A stretch of DNA of 29,438 nt from Spirochaetaceae bacterium (lineage in GTDB: Bacteria; Spirochaetota; Spirochaetia; SZUA-6; Bin103). The notes beneath the pieces were generated by a model that saw only the letters and a list, made by a program, of their open reading frames with translations, made no database searches and was not told the origin of the DNA. Positions 8,895-17,686 of this stretch are shown piece after piece (within the stretch, counting starts at the first letter, position 1; each line of letters starts with the position of its first letter). Where the stretch lies: contig JAPPKD010000113.1 of the NCBI GenBank assembly GCA_028820215.1, positions 1 through 29,438 on the forward strand, written 5' to 3'. Position numbers and translations under genes: made by a program.

Positions 8895-9440
8895 TCAGAC
8901 GGCGAGGAACGACGATGGGTCGCTCCACTCGCCCTTCTCCCACTGGTACTTCTTTGTCTTGTCGACCACGATCTGGCCGTCGTCGCCCAGCGAGATGCTG
9001 TACCGCTCCAGCGGGCGCGGGGCGGGCCCCTCGAAGTTGATGCCGGTGATGCGGAAGCCGCTGCCGTGGCACGGGCACTTGAACTTGCGGTCCGCCTCCA
9101 GCCAGTTCGGCGTGCAGCCCAGGTGCGTGCACACGGTCGACAGCGCGTACACCTGCTCCTCTTCGCGGATGATCCAGACGCCGAACTGATCCTTCCAGCG
9201 GGTGGAAACCTCGCCCACCGTGTACTCGTCCACGAAGCCGGCGCGAAAGGACTGCGGCGGCTCGAACAGCACGTTCGGGAACAGGAAGCGCACCAGGCCG
9301 AGCACCGAGCCCAGCACGATCGCGGTGAACGAGATCCACGCCACGGCGAGCGTGGACAGGAACGAACGCCGCGTCATCTCGCCCCCGGACTCCCCCCGGG
9401 AGCCGGGCGAGGCTGCGGCGGCGTCTCCGGTCTTTGCCAT
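8895..9440 (-). CDS. Rieske [2Fe-2S] protein of the bc/b6-type complex
   Basis: This 181-residue protein carries both Rieske boxes: CTHLGC (Cys104, His106, with disulfide Cys109) and CPCHGS (Cys122, His125, with disulfide Cys124). The N-terminus contains a twin-arginine element, TRRSFLS (Arg24-Arg25), followed by a single hydrophobic helix to about residue 50. Tat-dependent export with a retained membrane anchor is therefore expected, as for other Rieske proteins. The ATG at 9440 is taken as start. An in-frame ATG at residue 22, directly before the Tat motif, is a possible alternative. The protein accepts one electron from quinol and delivers it to the multihaem cytochrome encoded downstream. 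The gene is followed 20 bases later by cytochrome b and preceded by the HEAT-repeat gene after an 88-base gap. Confidence 0.95.
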   Translation of the reverse strand: MAKTGDAAAASPGSRGESGGEMTRRSFLSTLAVAWISFTAIVLGSVLGLVRFLFPNVLFEPPQSFRAGFVDEYTVGEVSTRWKDQFGVWIIREEEQVYALSTVCTHLGCTPNWLEADRKFKCPCHGSGFRITGINFEGPAPRPLERYSISLGDDGQIVVDKTKKYQWEKGEWSDPSSFLAV

Positions 9441-9528
9441 CAGCGTCTTCTCATCCCTGTATCGTCGTGCACGGCCGGATTCTTCACGTCTGTCGGTTGG
9501 CTGTCCACTCGCCCCAGGGCCGGCGGCT

Positions 9529-10473
9529 TCATCGGAGCGCCTCCGTCGCTGCCCGGCGCACCCGTGGGTCGATATCGCCGGTCGACAGACCGCGTACCTG
9601 CTCGGTCAGCTCCGGCCGGCCGAGGCCGACTGCGACGTTCACGGCGACCTCCATTATGTCGCTTTGCTCGTCCGCGTCAACATTCGGGTATTCGGCCCAG
9701 TACTCCCGGTCCAGGATCTGCATGAGCACCTCCGCGCCGGCGTCGCTGCCGAGCGCCGCCAGCGCGATCGCCGCGAACCAACGCGCATTGTGCTGCTCGT
9801 CATACAGCAACGGCTCCAGGGCCGGAGCCGTGGACGGGTCACCGATGGCGCCGATCGTGCGCACGGCCGACGTCCGAATCCGGTCCGATTCATGCTGGAG
9901 GTAGGGAAGCAGCACCGGCAACTCTTCCGGGCCGGCCAGAAAGCCAAGAGCCTGAAGGTAGAAGGAGGCCGAGTTCTCGCTGTCCTCCGTCTCCAGCGCG
10001 TCGAGCAGCGTTGCGATGAACCGCCGGTCGCCGGTCAGGGCCATCGCCTGCGACAGGTACTGCCGCACGCGCTGATCGTCGCCCTCGGCCTCGGCGAAGG
10101 CGAGGTTCATCTGGTTCACGAAGCGCTCGTCGCGCGGCACCTGATCCTTCCGTGCCAGATCGAACAGCAGCGTGCTCAGGTCGAACGCCGCCTGCCAGCG
10201 GCGTGTCTGGCCGCCCGTTCGCACGTCACTCAGGTAGTCCAGCGCGTCGGCCGGCTCCGACGACAGGATGGAGACGCCGGCGATCACCAGCACCGCCAGC
10301 ACGGCGATCAGCAGCGGGACGACGAAGAACGAATGGACGATGACGCCCAGGCCGGAGCGCTTGGGCTCGCCCGCAGCGCCGTTCTGCCCGGCAGCGCCTT
10401 GCCCGGCTGAGCCATTGCCGCCGGGCCGGGTGCTCGCTGCGTCGGTCTCCGACGCGCCTTCCGGGCCGGCCAC
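9529..10473 (-). CDS. Membrane-anchored HEAT-repeat protein, first gene of the respiratory operon
   Basis: This 314-residue protein begins at a GTG. Residues 1-38 are low-complexity Gly/Ala/Glu/Thr, residues 42-68 form one hydrophobic helix, and the rest is alpha-helical. From about residue 150 onward there are HEAT/PBS-lyase-like repeats, recognisable from elements such as RIRTSAVRTIGAIGDPSTAP, ARWFAAIALAALGSDAGAE and the final DPRVRRAATEALR. Such repeats bind proteins rather than catalyse. The gene leads the Rieske/cytochrome b/cytochrome c cluster on the same strand, so a scaffold or assembly factor for that complex is the reasonable inference. Its upstream region (10474-10623) is shared with the divergent carbohydrate gene. 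No clear Shine-Dalgarno was seen before the GTG. Confidence 0.85.
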   Translation of the reverse strand: MAGPEGASETDAASTRPGGNGSAGQGAAGQNGAAGEPKRSGLGVIVHSFFVVPLLIAVLAVLVIAGVSILSSEPADALDYLSDVRTGGQTRRWQAAFDLSTLLFDLARKDQVPRDERFVNQMNLAFAEAEGDDQRVRQYLSQAMALTGDRRFIATLLDALETEDSENSASFYLQALGFLAGPEELPVLLPYLQHESDRIRTSAVRTIGAIGDPSTAPALEPLLYDEQHNARWFAAIALAALGSDAGAEVLMQILDREYWAEYPNVDADEQSDIMEVAVNVAVGLGRPELTEQVRGLSTGDIDPRVRRAATEALR

Positions 10474-10623
10474 GGCCGTCAGTGTACGGACCCCGTCCGC
10501 GCGCGGTCAACGGCACAGCCGCCCGCTCCACCCGCGCGCCCTCCACGGCTGTGGTATCGTGGCCGGGCAGCTCGGATCGAAGGCACGTCGGCCGGCCCCT
10601 GAGGTCAAGGAGGGCGGAAGCGG

Positions 10624-12090
10624 ATGGACACAGAGCGATCGGGGCGCACGGGTCCGGACCCGGAATTCCGGCTCATCTCCTCGCAGGGAGGAGAGACGGC
10701 CACCTCCGGGGTCGGCAACAAGGTCATCACGCACGGCGGCAAGACCCACGTCGCATGGCTCGATGCCACCGAAGCGGGGTACTTCGCGCAGGTCCGCACC
10801 CTGGACCGCGCGACCGGGGAGTGGTCCGGCCCCTTCACGCTGGGAACGGCCACGGACGACCACGGCCGACCCGCCATGACCATGGACAGCCGGGGATACC
10901 TGCACGTGGTCTTCGGCGTGCACCACGACCAGGTTCCCTACCGGCGGTCGCTGCGCCCCAACGACGCCTCCGAGTGGACGCCGACGGTGACCTTCGGCGG
11001 AGACATGACCTACCCGGCACTGGTGTGCGGAGCGGACGACACGCTCTACATGGCGGGACGGTCCAAGTGGGAAGGCTCGCGGCTGTACGTCAAGCCGCCG
11101 GACCGGGACTGGGAGGACCGGGGGCTGATCATCCGCACGCTCGAAGGCTGCTTCAGCTACGCGGCCTATCACCCGGGGCTGGCGTGGGGGCCGGATCACC
11201 GCACGCTACACCTGTCCACCAGCACCTACCAGAGCAAGACGAAGCAGTCGAACCTGTGGGGCACGATCCAGTCGGCCAACTACATGCGCTCCACCGACGG
11301 CGGGGCGACCTGGGAGCGTGCGGACGGCACGCCGATCCCGCTCCCGGCGACCTCCGAAACCATGGACGTGCTGGTCGCCGGCGAGAGCTCCTTCGCAAAG
11401 CCGGGCATCCGCAACCAGGGCGCCATCGTCGTCGACTCCACGGGCCGCCCGTTCGTCCTCTACATCCACTACAACATGCCGCGGCCGGGCCAGGTGTTCC
11501 TGGTCACCCCCGACGGGCAGGGCCGCTGGCAGCACCTGCCGCTGCAGGCGGCCCTGGACGAGCACTGGCCGGAGATGGCGGTCATCGACTGCCGCGCCGG
11601 GTTCAGCATCACGGAAGACGACACGCTCTGCATCGCGTTGACCCTGATCCCCCGTGATCATCCGGTAGCGGAGCGGGAGCGCATGGCATGGAGAACGCCG
11701 GACCGGCCCGACGCACACCATTCCACGAAGTTGGAAGAGACCTTCTACCTCGGGCTGCCGTGCTACTCCACGAACCCCGAGAACGCCCGCATCAGCTACG
11801 AATCGGCCAACACGTGGTGCGCGGAGAACCCGGCCAGGCGACGGATCGCCTGGCTGGAGTCCCGTGACGGCGGCCGCACGTTCACCGCCCGGGACGTTAT
11901 CGGACCGGACCCGCAGATGCCACCCAACCAGCCGAGCCTGGAACGACCGACCGGATTCAACCGGATCGCGTCCGGCACCCTGCCCGGGATGATCTACTCC
12001 GTCCTCACCGCCGGGTCGCGATCCAAACGCTCGGTCATGGACCACCGCGTGTACTGGGCCGACGCGGGCAGCCCGCGGGGAGGAGCGTGA
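10624..12090 (+). CDS. BNR_4-type seven-bladed propeller protein, probable polysaccharide lyase
   Basis: This 488-residue protein has repeated beta-propeller blade motifs and the element DDHGRPAMTMDSRGYLHV at 78-95, followed by His100-His101. This is characteristic of the BNR_4 family (PF15892). Characterised relatives include ulvan lyases of families PL24 and PL25, which cleave rhamnose-uronate bonds by beta-elimination using histidines of the propeller face. I cannot prove lyase activity here, and many family members are uncharacterised. No signal peptide is present, unlike secreted ulvan lyases, so a cytoplasmic oligosaccharide-acting enzyme is more likely. The start is supported by AGGAGG nine bases upstream. 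The stop overlaps the GTG of the next gene (GTGA), so the two are translated together. The neighbouring rhamnosidase, heparinase-like lyase and ABC importer support a glycan role. Confidence 0.83.
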   Translation: MDTERSGRTGPDPEFRLISSQGGETATSGVGNKVITHGGKTHVAWLDATEAGYFAQVRTLDRATGEWSGPFTLGTATDDHGRPAMTMDSRGYLHVVFGVHHDQVPYRRSLRPNDASEWTPTVTFGGDMTYPALVCGADDTLYMAGRSKWEGSRLYVKPPDRDWEDRGLIIRTLEGCFSYAAYHPGLAWGPDHRTLHLSTSTYQSKTKQSNLWGTIQSANYMRSTDGGATWERADGTPIPLPATSETMDVLVAGESSFAKPGIRNQGAIVVDSTGRPFVLYIHYNMPRPGQVFLVTPDGQGRWQHLPLQAALDEHWPEMAVIDCRAGFSITEDDTLCIALTLIPRDHPVAERERMAWRTPDRPDAHHSTKLEETFYLGLPCYSTNPENARISYESANTWCAENPARRRIAWLESRDGGRTFTARDVIGPDPQMPPNQPSLERPTGFNRIASGTLPGMIYSVLTAGSRSKRSVMDHRVYWADAGSPRGGA

Positions 12091-15000
12091 CGCCCGGGCG
12101 CGGCCTCTTCGAGTCGTTTCAACACCCGCCGCCGAAGTACCGGCCTGTCATCCAGTGGTGGTGGTCCACCACGATCGACGCCGACGAGGGCAGGCGGCAA
12201 CTTGACGAGTTCCGGAGCCAGGGGGTGCGCACGGTTATCGTGTATCCCGCGCACGGGATGCGCCCGCACTTCCTGAGCGAAGGCTGGTGGCGGCTGTGGG
12301 GAATCTTCCTCGACCACGCCCGGCGCACGGGGCTGCGCCTGGGGATGGTGCCCGACTTCTTCCATCCCCAGGGCGATGCCCGCGACGTGCGGCTGGATCC
12401 GCCGGACCCCAGCCTGGTGCTGGAGGGGCACCCCGAGTACCGGCTCAAGCGTCTGCAGACGGTCGAGCGGCGCTTCAGCGGACCGGGCACCGCCCTGATT
12501 CGCGGCCTCCCGGATCCGGTCATCGCGAGCGCCGGCAGGATCGCGAAAGGCGGCGCCCTGGACTACTCCAGCCTGCGCGATCTCTCACGCGCGATCGACG
12601 GCTCCACCTTCCGCAAGGAGCTCGGCGAGGGGGAGTGGCTGCTCTCCTTCCACCATCCCGTGGACCGCATGGGCCCGATCAACGTGCGGGTGGACCCGCT
12701 CAATCCGGCTGCCACGCAGCGCTACCTCGACCTCACCCTCGGCGAGCTGGCCCGCCGCTTTCCCGAGCACGTCGGCACGACGTTCACGGTCGCCCTGTTC
12801 GACGCCGAGACCACCTTCGGCGGGCCGATCGTGTGGACTCCCCGGTTCTTCCCGACGTTCCGGGAGCTGTGCGGGTACGACGTGCGCCCGTACCTGCCGC
12901 TGCTGACGCGCGACGGCGGCGACGAGACGCCGCGGGTCCGCTGCGACTACTTCCGCGTGGTCAGCCACCTGTTCGTCGAAGGCTTCTGGAAGGTGCTGGC
13001 CGGCTGGTGCCGGGCGCACGGGATCCAGGCGATACAGCAGTCCTGGGGGGACAACCTCGTGGCGGAGTCGACCCTGGCCGGCGACTTCATGGCCTCCCAG
13101 CGGGAGATGACCTGCCCGTTCATGGAGGACCTGTTCTCCTGGCACCACGGCCCGCGCGGGTTCAAGGAGGTCGCCTCGATCGCCCACTTCGAGAACCGGC
13201 CGCTCTGGGTGGAGGCCGGGTTGCTGGAAGGGTGCGAGTCGTTCATCAGCCCGCAGAAGCTGCGCTCGGCCGGCAATGTGCTGGCGGCATGGGGGGTGTC
13301 CATTCAGACCACGATGACCTCCTTCGACGAGCACCACACGCTCGACGGGCATCCCATGCTGGGCACCGGGCAGCCCTTCTGGAAGTTCCACTCGCGGTAC
13401 GGCGACTTCATGCAGCGCGTCGGCTTCCTGAACGATGACGGCGTCTCCGTCGCGCCGATCCTGCTCCTCAAGCCGTTGGCGACCGTGGTCGGCGGCGGCC
13501 CGGTCGACGGAGCACCGCGCGGATCGTCCGAAGAGGACGGCGGCGTCACCGAGACGACCGGACAGGATCGCGGCGCGAGCTTCACCCGGCTGGTGGAAGC
13601 CGACTACGACGGCCTCATGGAGCGGCTGGTCGAAGGGCAGCGCGACTTCGAGGTCGCGGACGACCACTACCTCGCCGGGGCGACCCTCGGCAAAGGCTCG
13701 CTGGCGATCGGCCGGAGCGAGTTCAAGGTCGTGCTTCTGCCGCGGATGACCCTGATCAGCCGCGGGTCGATGGCGGTCGTCCGCCGCTTCCACGAGGCCG
13801 GCGGTGCGGTGATCTTCTACGGTGCGCTGCCGTCGGGCTCACCCGAGCAGGGCAGGAACGACCCGGAGATACGTGAAGCCGTGGCGGCGATCCTCGGCGG
13901 CCGCACCGACAGCGGCGCCGGCGCAACCGCGGAGCAGGCCGCCGGCGGGACCGCCGTGTTCGTCGCCGGCGGCCCCGACCGGGTGCTGCAGGAGATCGAC
14001 CGCGTGCTGCCGGCCGATCTCGCCGTCATCGACGGGCCTTCCGAGCATCTCTACTACTCCCACCGCGTGAAGGAAGGGACGGACATCTACTGGATCGCGA
14101 ACGACACCGGCCATGCGCGCAGCGCCACCGTCTCCTTCAGCGCCGCCGGAACGCCGGAGATCTGGGACGCGGCGACCGGAGAGCGTCGGGAAACCGTCTA
14201 TTGGGTCAAGGACGGCAGGACCGTCGTCCCGCTGTCCTGGTCGGCCCATGACGGGTTCGCCGTGGTGATGCAGCGGCACGGCGAAGCTCCGCCCATTCGC
14301 ATCGACCGAACGAACATCACCGGCGCCACGCTCGCGACGCGCGGCGGCCGGACGCGTCTCGAAGGCACGGTGCGGGCTCCGGACCGGACCGCATCGGTCG
14401 CGGGGATCTGGCGTGACCGACCGATCGCCGCGGAGATCCCGCTGCAAAGGGGGGCGCCCATCCAGGAGCTCGCTCCCACGGGGTGGCGGTTCACGCCGGC
14501 GGCCAATCGCGTGGAGGTGCGCTACGCGGCCGAACACGTCGCGCCCGAGAGCCGGGGAGAGGCGGCCGGCTTCGCGGACGCCGCCTACAACCACCGCGCC
14601 TGGCCGCTCACCTGGCTCTCCCGGGAGCGGTTCACGATCCGCAACTGGTGGCTGCTGGGCCCGTTTCCCAGCGACAACGGGAGAGGCTTCCACACCCCGT
14701 ACCCGCCGGAGACGGAGCTCGACCTGGAAGCGCCGTGTCCCACGCCGGATGGGGAGATCCGCGTGTGGCAGCACTTCCACAGCCGCAATCCGTGGGTGAA
14801 CGTGGGGAAGATCCTGGACTACGAGGGCGAACCGGGCGTCGCCTACGCCGCCACCTTCGTCCATTCCCCGGCCGCGCGGCGCGTGCAGGCGCGCTTCGAG
14901 GTGGCGAACGGCAAGATCTGGGTCAACGGCACGGAGGTCTACTCGTTCTACAGCCAGATCGGCTTCATCAAGATGAACGACGGGTTTGCCGAACGGCTGC

Positions 15001-15626
15001 CGATCCGGCTGCGGGAAGGATGGAACGCGATCCTGCTCAAGATCGAGAGCGCGTTCCCGGCCTACAACACCGGCCTGGCATTCCGGCTCACGGACGAGGA
15101 CGGGTTCCCGGCGCCCGGCCTGATGTACGCGAAGCGGCCGCAGGACCTGGATGCGCTCGTGCGCGAGCGCCGGCGCGGCGCGGTGCGCGACACCATGCGG
15201 TTCCTGCCTCCCTTCCCGACGTACGACCAGCGACAGGGCCGGTTCGGAGTCACGCACGGCCGGGAGCGCTGGTACCGCGTGGAGATCCCGCCGGGCACCA
15301 CCGCGTTCCTGGTCCCCGCGCGGCCGGCCGGCATCGCCGTCTACCTGAACGGCACCCGCGTGCAGCCGGACGACGCCGGCAGGGTGACCTTCCGCGGGCT
15401 CGACTTCGACCGACCCGCCAGCATCGCGCTGCGGCTGCCGGCCGACCGCGAGCTGCAGGACTACCTTCAGTTCCAGTCGGGGCCGACGGACTACCGCCTG
15501 GGCGCCTGGACCTGGACCGGGCTGACCTTCTACTCGGGCGAGGCGTTCTACGAGAAGGAGTTCGATCTCGACCCGCGGCTGACGGGGACGCGTGTCATGC
15601 TCGACCTCGGCGCGGAACGGCGGTAG
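12087..15626 (+). CDS. GH106-like alpha-L-rhamnosidase, C-terminus probably truncated
   Basis: This 1179-residue protein opens with F-x-x-PPPKYRP and three tryptophans (24-26), then a barrel-like N-terminal region (QLDEFRSQGVRTVIVYP, LRLGMVPDFFHPQG). Both match GH106 glycoside hydrolases, which release terminal alpha-L-rhamnose. Later parts are beta-sandwich modules, including a PA14/jelly-roll-like segment around 860-1010 (WWLLGPFPSDNG, KIWVNGTEVYSF). The last lines, GEAFYEKEFDLDP then RVMLDLGAERR, look like the first strands of the C-terminal galactose-binding-like domain. In relatives this continues with a V-W-V-N-G strand and more, whereas here the frame stops abruptly at TAG. The stop triplet is antisense to the Val-Ile-Tyr codons of the opposing lyase, so the true C-terminus is apparently lost. 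The GTG start is preceded by GGGGAGGAG and overlaps the upstream stop. No signal peptide. Confidence 0.85.
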   Translation: MTPGRGLFESFQHPPPKYRPVIQWWWSTTIDADEGRRQLDEFRSQGVRTVIVYPAHGMRPHFLSEGWWRLWGIFLDHARRTGLRLGMVPDFFHPQGDARDVRLDPPDPSLVLEGHPEYRLKRLQTVERRFSGPGTALIRGLPDPVIASAGRIAKGGALDYSSLRDLSRAIDGSTFRKELGEGEWLLSFHHPVDRMGPINVRVDPLNPAATQRYLDLTLGELARRFPEHVGTTFTVALFDAETTFGGPIVWTPRFFPTFRELCGYDVRPYLPLLTRDGGDETPRVRCDYFRVVSHLFVEGFWKVLAGWCRAHGIQAIQQSWGDNLVAESTLAGDFMASQREMTCPFMEDLFSWHHGPRGFKEVASIAHFENRPLWVEAGLLEGCESFISPQKLRSAGNVLAAWGVSIQTTMTSFDEHHTLDGHPMLGTGQPFWKFHSRYGDFMQRVGFLNDDGVSVAPILLLKPLATVVGGGPVDGAPRGSSEEDGGVTETTGQDRGASFTRLVEADYDGLMERLVEGQRDFEVADDHYLAGATLGKGSLAIGRSEFKVVLLPRMTLISRGSMAVVRRFHEAGGAVIFYGALPSGSPEQGRNDPEIREAVAAILGGRTDSGAGATAEQAAGGTAVFVAGGPDRVLQEIDRVLPADLAVIDGPSEHLYYSHRVKEGTDIYWIANDTGHARSATVSFSAAGTPEIWDAATGERRETVYWVKDGRTVVPLSWSAHDGFAVVMQRHGEAPPIRIDRTNITGATLATRGGRTRLEGTVRAPDRTASVAGIWRDRPIAAEIPLQRGAPIQELAPTGWRFTPAANRVEVRYAAEHVAPESRGEAAGFADAAYNHRAWPLTWLSRERFTIRNWWLLGPFPSDNGRGFHTPYPPETELDLEAPCPTPDGEIRVWQHFHSRNPWVNVGKILDYEGEPGVAYAATFVHSPAARRVQARFEVANGKIWVNGTEVYSFYSQIGFIKMNDGFAERLPIRLREGWNAILLKIESAFPAYNTGLAFRLTDEDGFPAPGLMYAKRPQDLDALVRERRRGAVRDTMRFLPPFPTYDQRQGRFGVTHGRERWYRVEIPPGTTAFLVPARPAGIAVYLNGTRVQPDDAGRVTFRGLDFDRPASIALRLPADRELQDYLQFQSGPTDYRLGAWTWTGLTFYSGEAFYEKEFDLDPRLTGTRVMLDLGAERR

Positions 15627-17623
15627 ATCACGCACGGGGCCGGCGCCACGCCCAACCCGCCGCCGCCGGCATACCAGCCCTGCAGACTCGGCTCCCGGCG
15701 TCCCTCGGCGATGTCGAGCTCGACGCTCTCCGGCGCGGCGCTGATGAACGCGATGTTCGGCTCGCCGTCGTCCGTGCTCCGGGCGGTCCCGCGCTCCCGA
15801 TCCACCACCACCGCCGTCGGCACCAGGTGAAAGAGGACCTCGAAGGTGTGAAGTCCGTGTCCCGTGAGAAAGTCCGTGATGATCCAGTACTCGTGGCCGG
15901 TCTCCCCGGCCTTCACGAACATGACGCTGCGCGCGTGCTCGACCGATCGGTCGACCGCGCCGTCGATGACGGTTCGGGGAACGCCGTCCTCGCGGCGCTC
16001 CTCGCGATACGTCGCGTACCCCTCGCGATAGCTGCCTTCCAGGTAGTCGCAGACCTCCGTGCTGTGCCAGACGTTGCCGAGGCGATGCGCGCTCTCGCGC
16101 GGGCCGTTCACGTCCCGCACCTGCGTCTTGCCGTCCACCACGACGGTGTTGTGCCCCTGTGACCAGCTCATGAACTGCTGCATGAGGACGTCCTCGGCCG
16201 CCGCGGAATAGGAGTGGACGCCCAGGTCCTCCGCCATCGATCTCCCGTGCGACACGATCTCGACGGCCAGCGCGTTCTCGTGGCCGTGGATGGTCCCGAT
16301 GGGGCCGACGTCGAACTGCAGGTAGTTGGCGTCCCTCTGCCAGGAGGACCGCATGATGCCGTGCCCGCAGTACGGGTACCAGAACGACGTCCGGGCCGGC
16401 GGCGTGCCGCGCTCCCCGCGGCTCGCGACGTAGTCCCAGTCTTTCCGGTAGCGCTCGGCGAGCACCGCGCCTACGAACGGGAGGGCCGACCCGCGCCGGG
16501 AGTCGCCGTTCCAGACGTAGCTCCCGTCGGGCTTGCTGGAGCAGGCCAGGTACGCCGTGCGCTTCAGAAGCACCTCGATGTATTCCTCGGGAAAGGAAAG
16601 GCCGTTGTCGCGCAGCATCAGCCACGTCTCCAGGACGCTCGTGGACGCGCCGACGACATACCCCGCGGAGTTCTCCTTCGAGGTTCCGTCCGGGTAGGAG
16701 GCTCCGGCGCCGAGGTAGTCGCCGACGATGCGCAGGCCCAGCTCCCGCCAGTCACGCGCGTCCCGGCACTCCGGAAATCCGACGCCGCCGGTGATCAGCC
16801 CCTGTCCCGCGTAGAAGAGCTGATTGCCCTGCGGCGGCGGCTGCCTGTTCGCGAACGCGATCATGTCGTCCTCGATGCAGGCCCCGGTGTACAGCGACAG
16901 CAGCAGGCACAGGTCGTGGCCGGAGAGCCCCTCCCAGGAGAGGATGTACGGCATGAGCTGCAGGTAGGAGTGGTTCATCTGCAGCCCCGGAAACCAGATC
17001 CAGTCCGGCTTGGTGTCCACGTAGAGCACGTAGTGCCGGGCGATCCAGATCAGTTTCCTGATGTATGACTCCTCGCCCGTGAGCCAGTAGGCCTGCGCCA
17101 GCGCCCGCTGGAAGAGCTGGTAGTTGAGGTGATGGGTCCAGATGACGTCGCCGTCATCCGGAACGTGCGTCCAGTCCCACTCCGCGCCGAGGTCCTGGAC
17201 TCCCTTCTCCGGCTCGGTCGGCGCGAACACCTTGTTGTCGAGCAGCAGGTCGGCGATGTCGACCAGCGTGTACGCCGACGGCTTGATGCCCTGCGTCCTG
17301 CTCCAGGTGTAGCCCGGCTCCGTGCTGATCAGCGGGCGCATCCGGGCGCGGTCGCGCCACGTGACGTGGTGGTCCGGGAACTCCTCGACGTAGCGCTCGG
17401 AAATGAAGTCGTATCCGGTCGTGTTCTGTGCGAATCCCCGCTCCGTGTGGGCGGACACGTACCGCACGGCGAGATTGGGCTGCGGCCGCTCCCGGCAATA
17501 GTCGAGGAACGCCTCTTCGGACGCGCGCCGATCGCCGCGCGCCTCCGCATCCCGTACCGGCGCCAGCTCCGGGATCCCGTAGTCCAGACGGGAGAAAAAG
17601 GCGCCGATCTTCGCATCTTCCAT
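15548..17623 (-). CDS. Heparinase II/III-like polysaccharide lyase, C-terminus probably truncated
   Basis: This protein of about 691 residues has an alpha-helical N-terminal half and the beta-sheet heparinase II/III-like domain (PF07940), marked by GPIGTIHGHENALAVE (about 442-457) and GHNTVVVDGKTQ. Family members cleave uronate-containing polysaccharides by beta-elimination. The start is set at ATG 17623, after a GGAAG, rather than the in-frame ATG at 17674, which has no ribosome-binding site and lies almost against the preceding gene. No signal peptide is seen. The natural sequence appears to end at Pro-Cys-Val-Ile-Tyr-Arg-Arg. The last 22 residues (Ser-Ala-Pro-Arg onward) are the antisense reading of the rhamnosidase gene and resemble no protein domain, so some C-terminal residues are missing. 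It is the last gene of the importer operon, 63 bases after the binding-protein gene. Confidence 0.85.
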   Translation of the reverse strand: MEDAKIGAFFSRLDYGIPELAPVRDAEARGDRRASEEAFLDYCRERPQPNLAVRYVSAHTERGFAQNTTGYDFISERYVEEFPDHHVTWRDRARMRPLISTEPGYTWSRTQGIKPSAYTLVDIADLLLDNKVFAPTEPEKGVQDLGAEWDWTHVPDDGDVIWTHHLNYQLFQRALAQAYWLTGEESYIRKLIWIARHYVLYVDTKPDWIWFPGLQMNHSYLQLMPYILSWEGLSGHDLCLLLSLYTGACIEDDMIAFANRQPPPQGNQLFYAGQGLITGGVGFPECRDARDWRELGLRIVGDYLGAGASYPDGTSKENSAGYVVGASTSVLETWLMLRDNGLSFPEEYIEVLLKRTAYLACSSKPDGSYVWNGDSRRGSALPFVGAVLAERYRKDWDYVASRGERGTPPARTSFWYPYCGHGIMRSSWQRDANYLQFDVGPIGTIHGHENALAVEIVSHGRSMAEDLGVHSYSAAAEDVLMQQFMSWSQGHNTVVVDGKTQVRDVNGPRESAHRLGNVWHSTEVCDYLEGSYREGYATYREERREDGVPRTVIDGAVDRSVEHARSVMFVKAGETGHEYWIITDFLTGHGLHTFEVLFHLVPTAVVVDRERGTARSTDDGEPNIAFISAAPESVELDIAEGRREPSLQGWYAGGGGLGVAPAPCVIYRRSAPRSSMTRVPVSRGSRSNSFS
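15598..15626. other. Probable break-point where two convergent genes are both truncated
   Basis: The plus-strand rhamnosidase and the minus-strand lyase overlap tail to tail by 79 bases, yet each has family-like sequence only on its own side of about 15,610-15,623. The rhamnosidase stop TAG (15624-15626) lies inside what reads as normal lyase coding on the other strand. The lyase's final 22 residues are antisense rhamnosidase. This is the pattern expected of a deletion, inversion or chimeric contig join rather than of an evolved overlap. No insertion sequence or obvious repeat is present at the site. Confidence 0.55.
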
Positions 17624-17686
17624 GACCGCTTCCGAAGAGCGGCGCGCCGCCGTCGCGTCGCACGACCGCGGCACGCCGCATGAATA

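Noticed and set aside
10664..10675. Palindrome CCGGAATTCCGG inside the BNR_4 gene.
   Set aside because: It lies within codons for a conserved region of the protein and is short enough to occur by chance.
13839..16625. A minus-strand open frame of 928 codons across the rhamnosidase and lyase genes.
   Set aside because: Its translation is Arg/Gly/Pro-rich with no domain. It is a shadow of two recognised proteins and does not explain the junction.
15548..17674. The longer form of the lyase starting at ATG 17674.
   Set aside because: No ribosome-binding site precedes it, and the extra 17 residues are Arg/Ala/Ser-rich, unlike the protein that follows. ATG 17623 has a plausible site.
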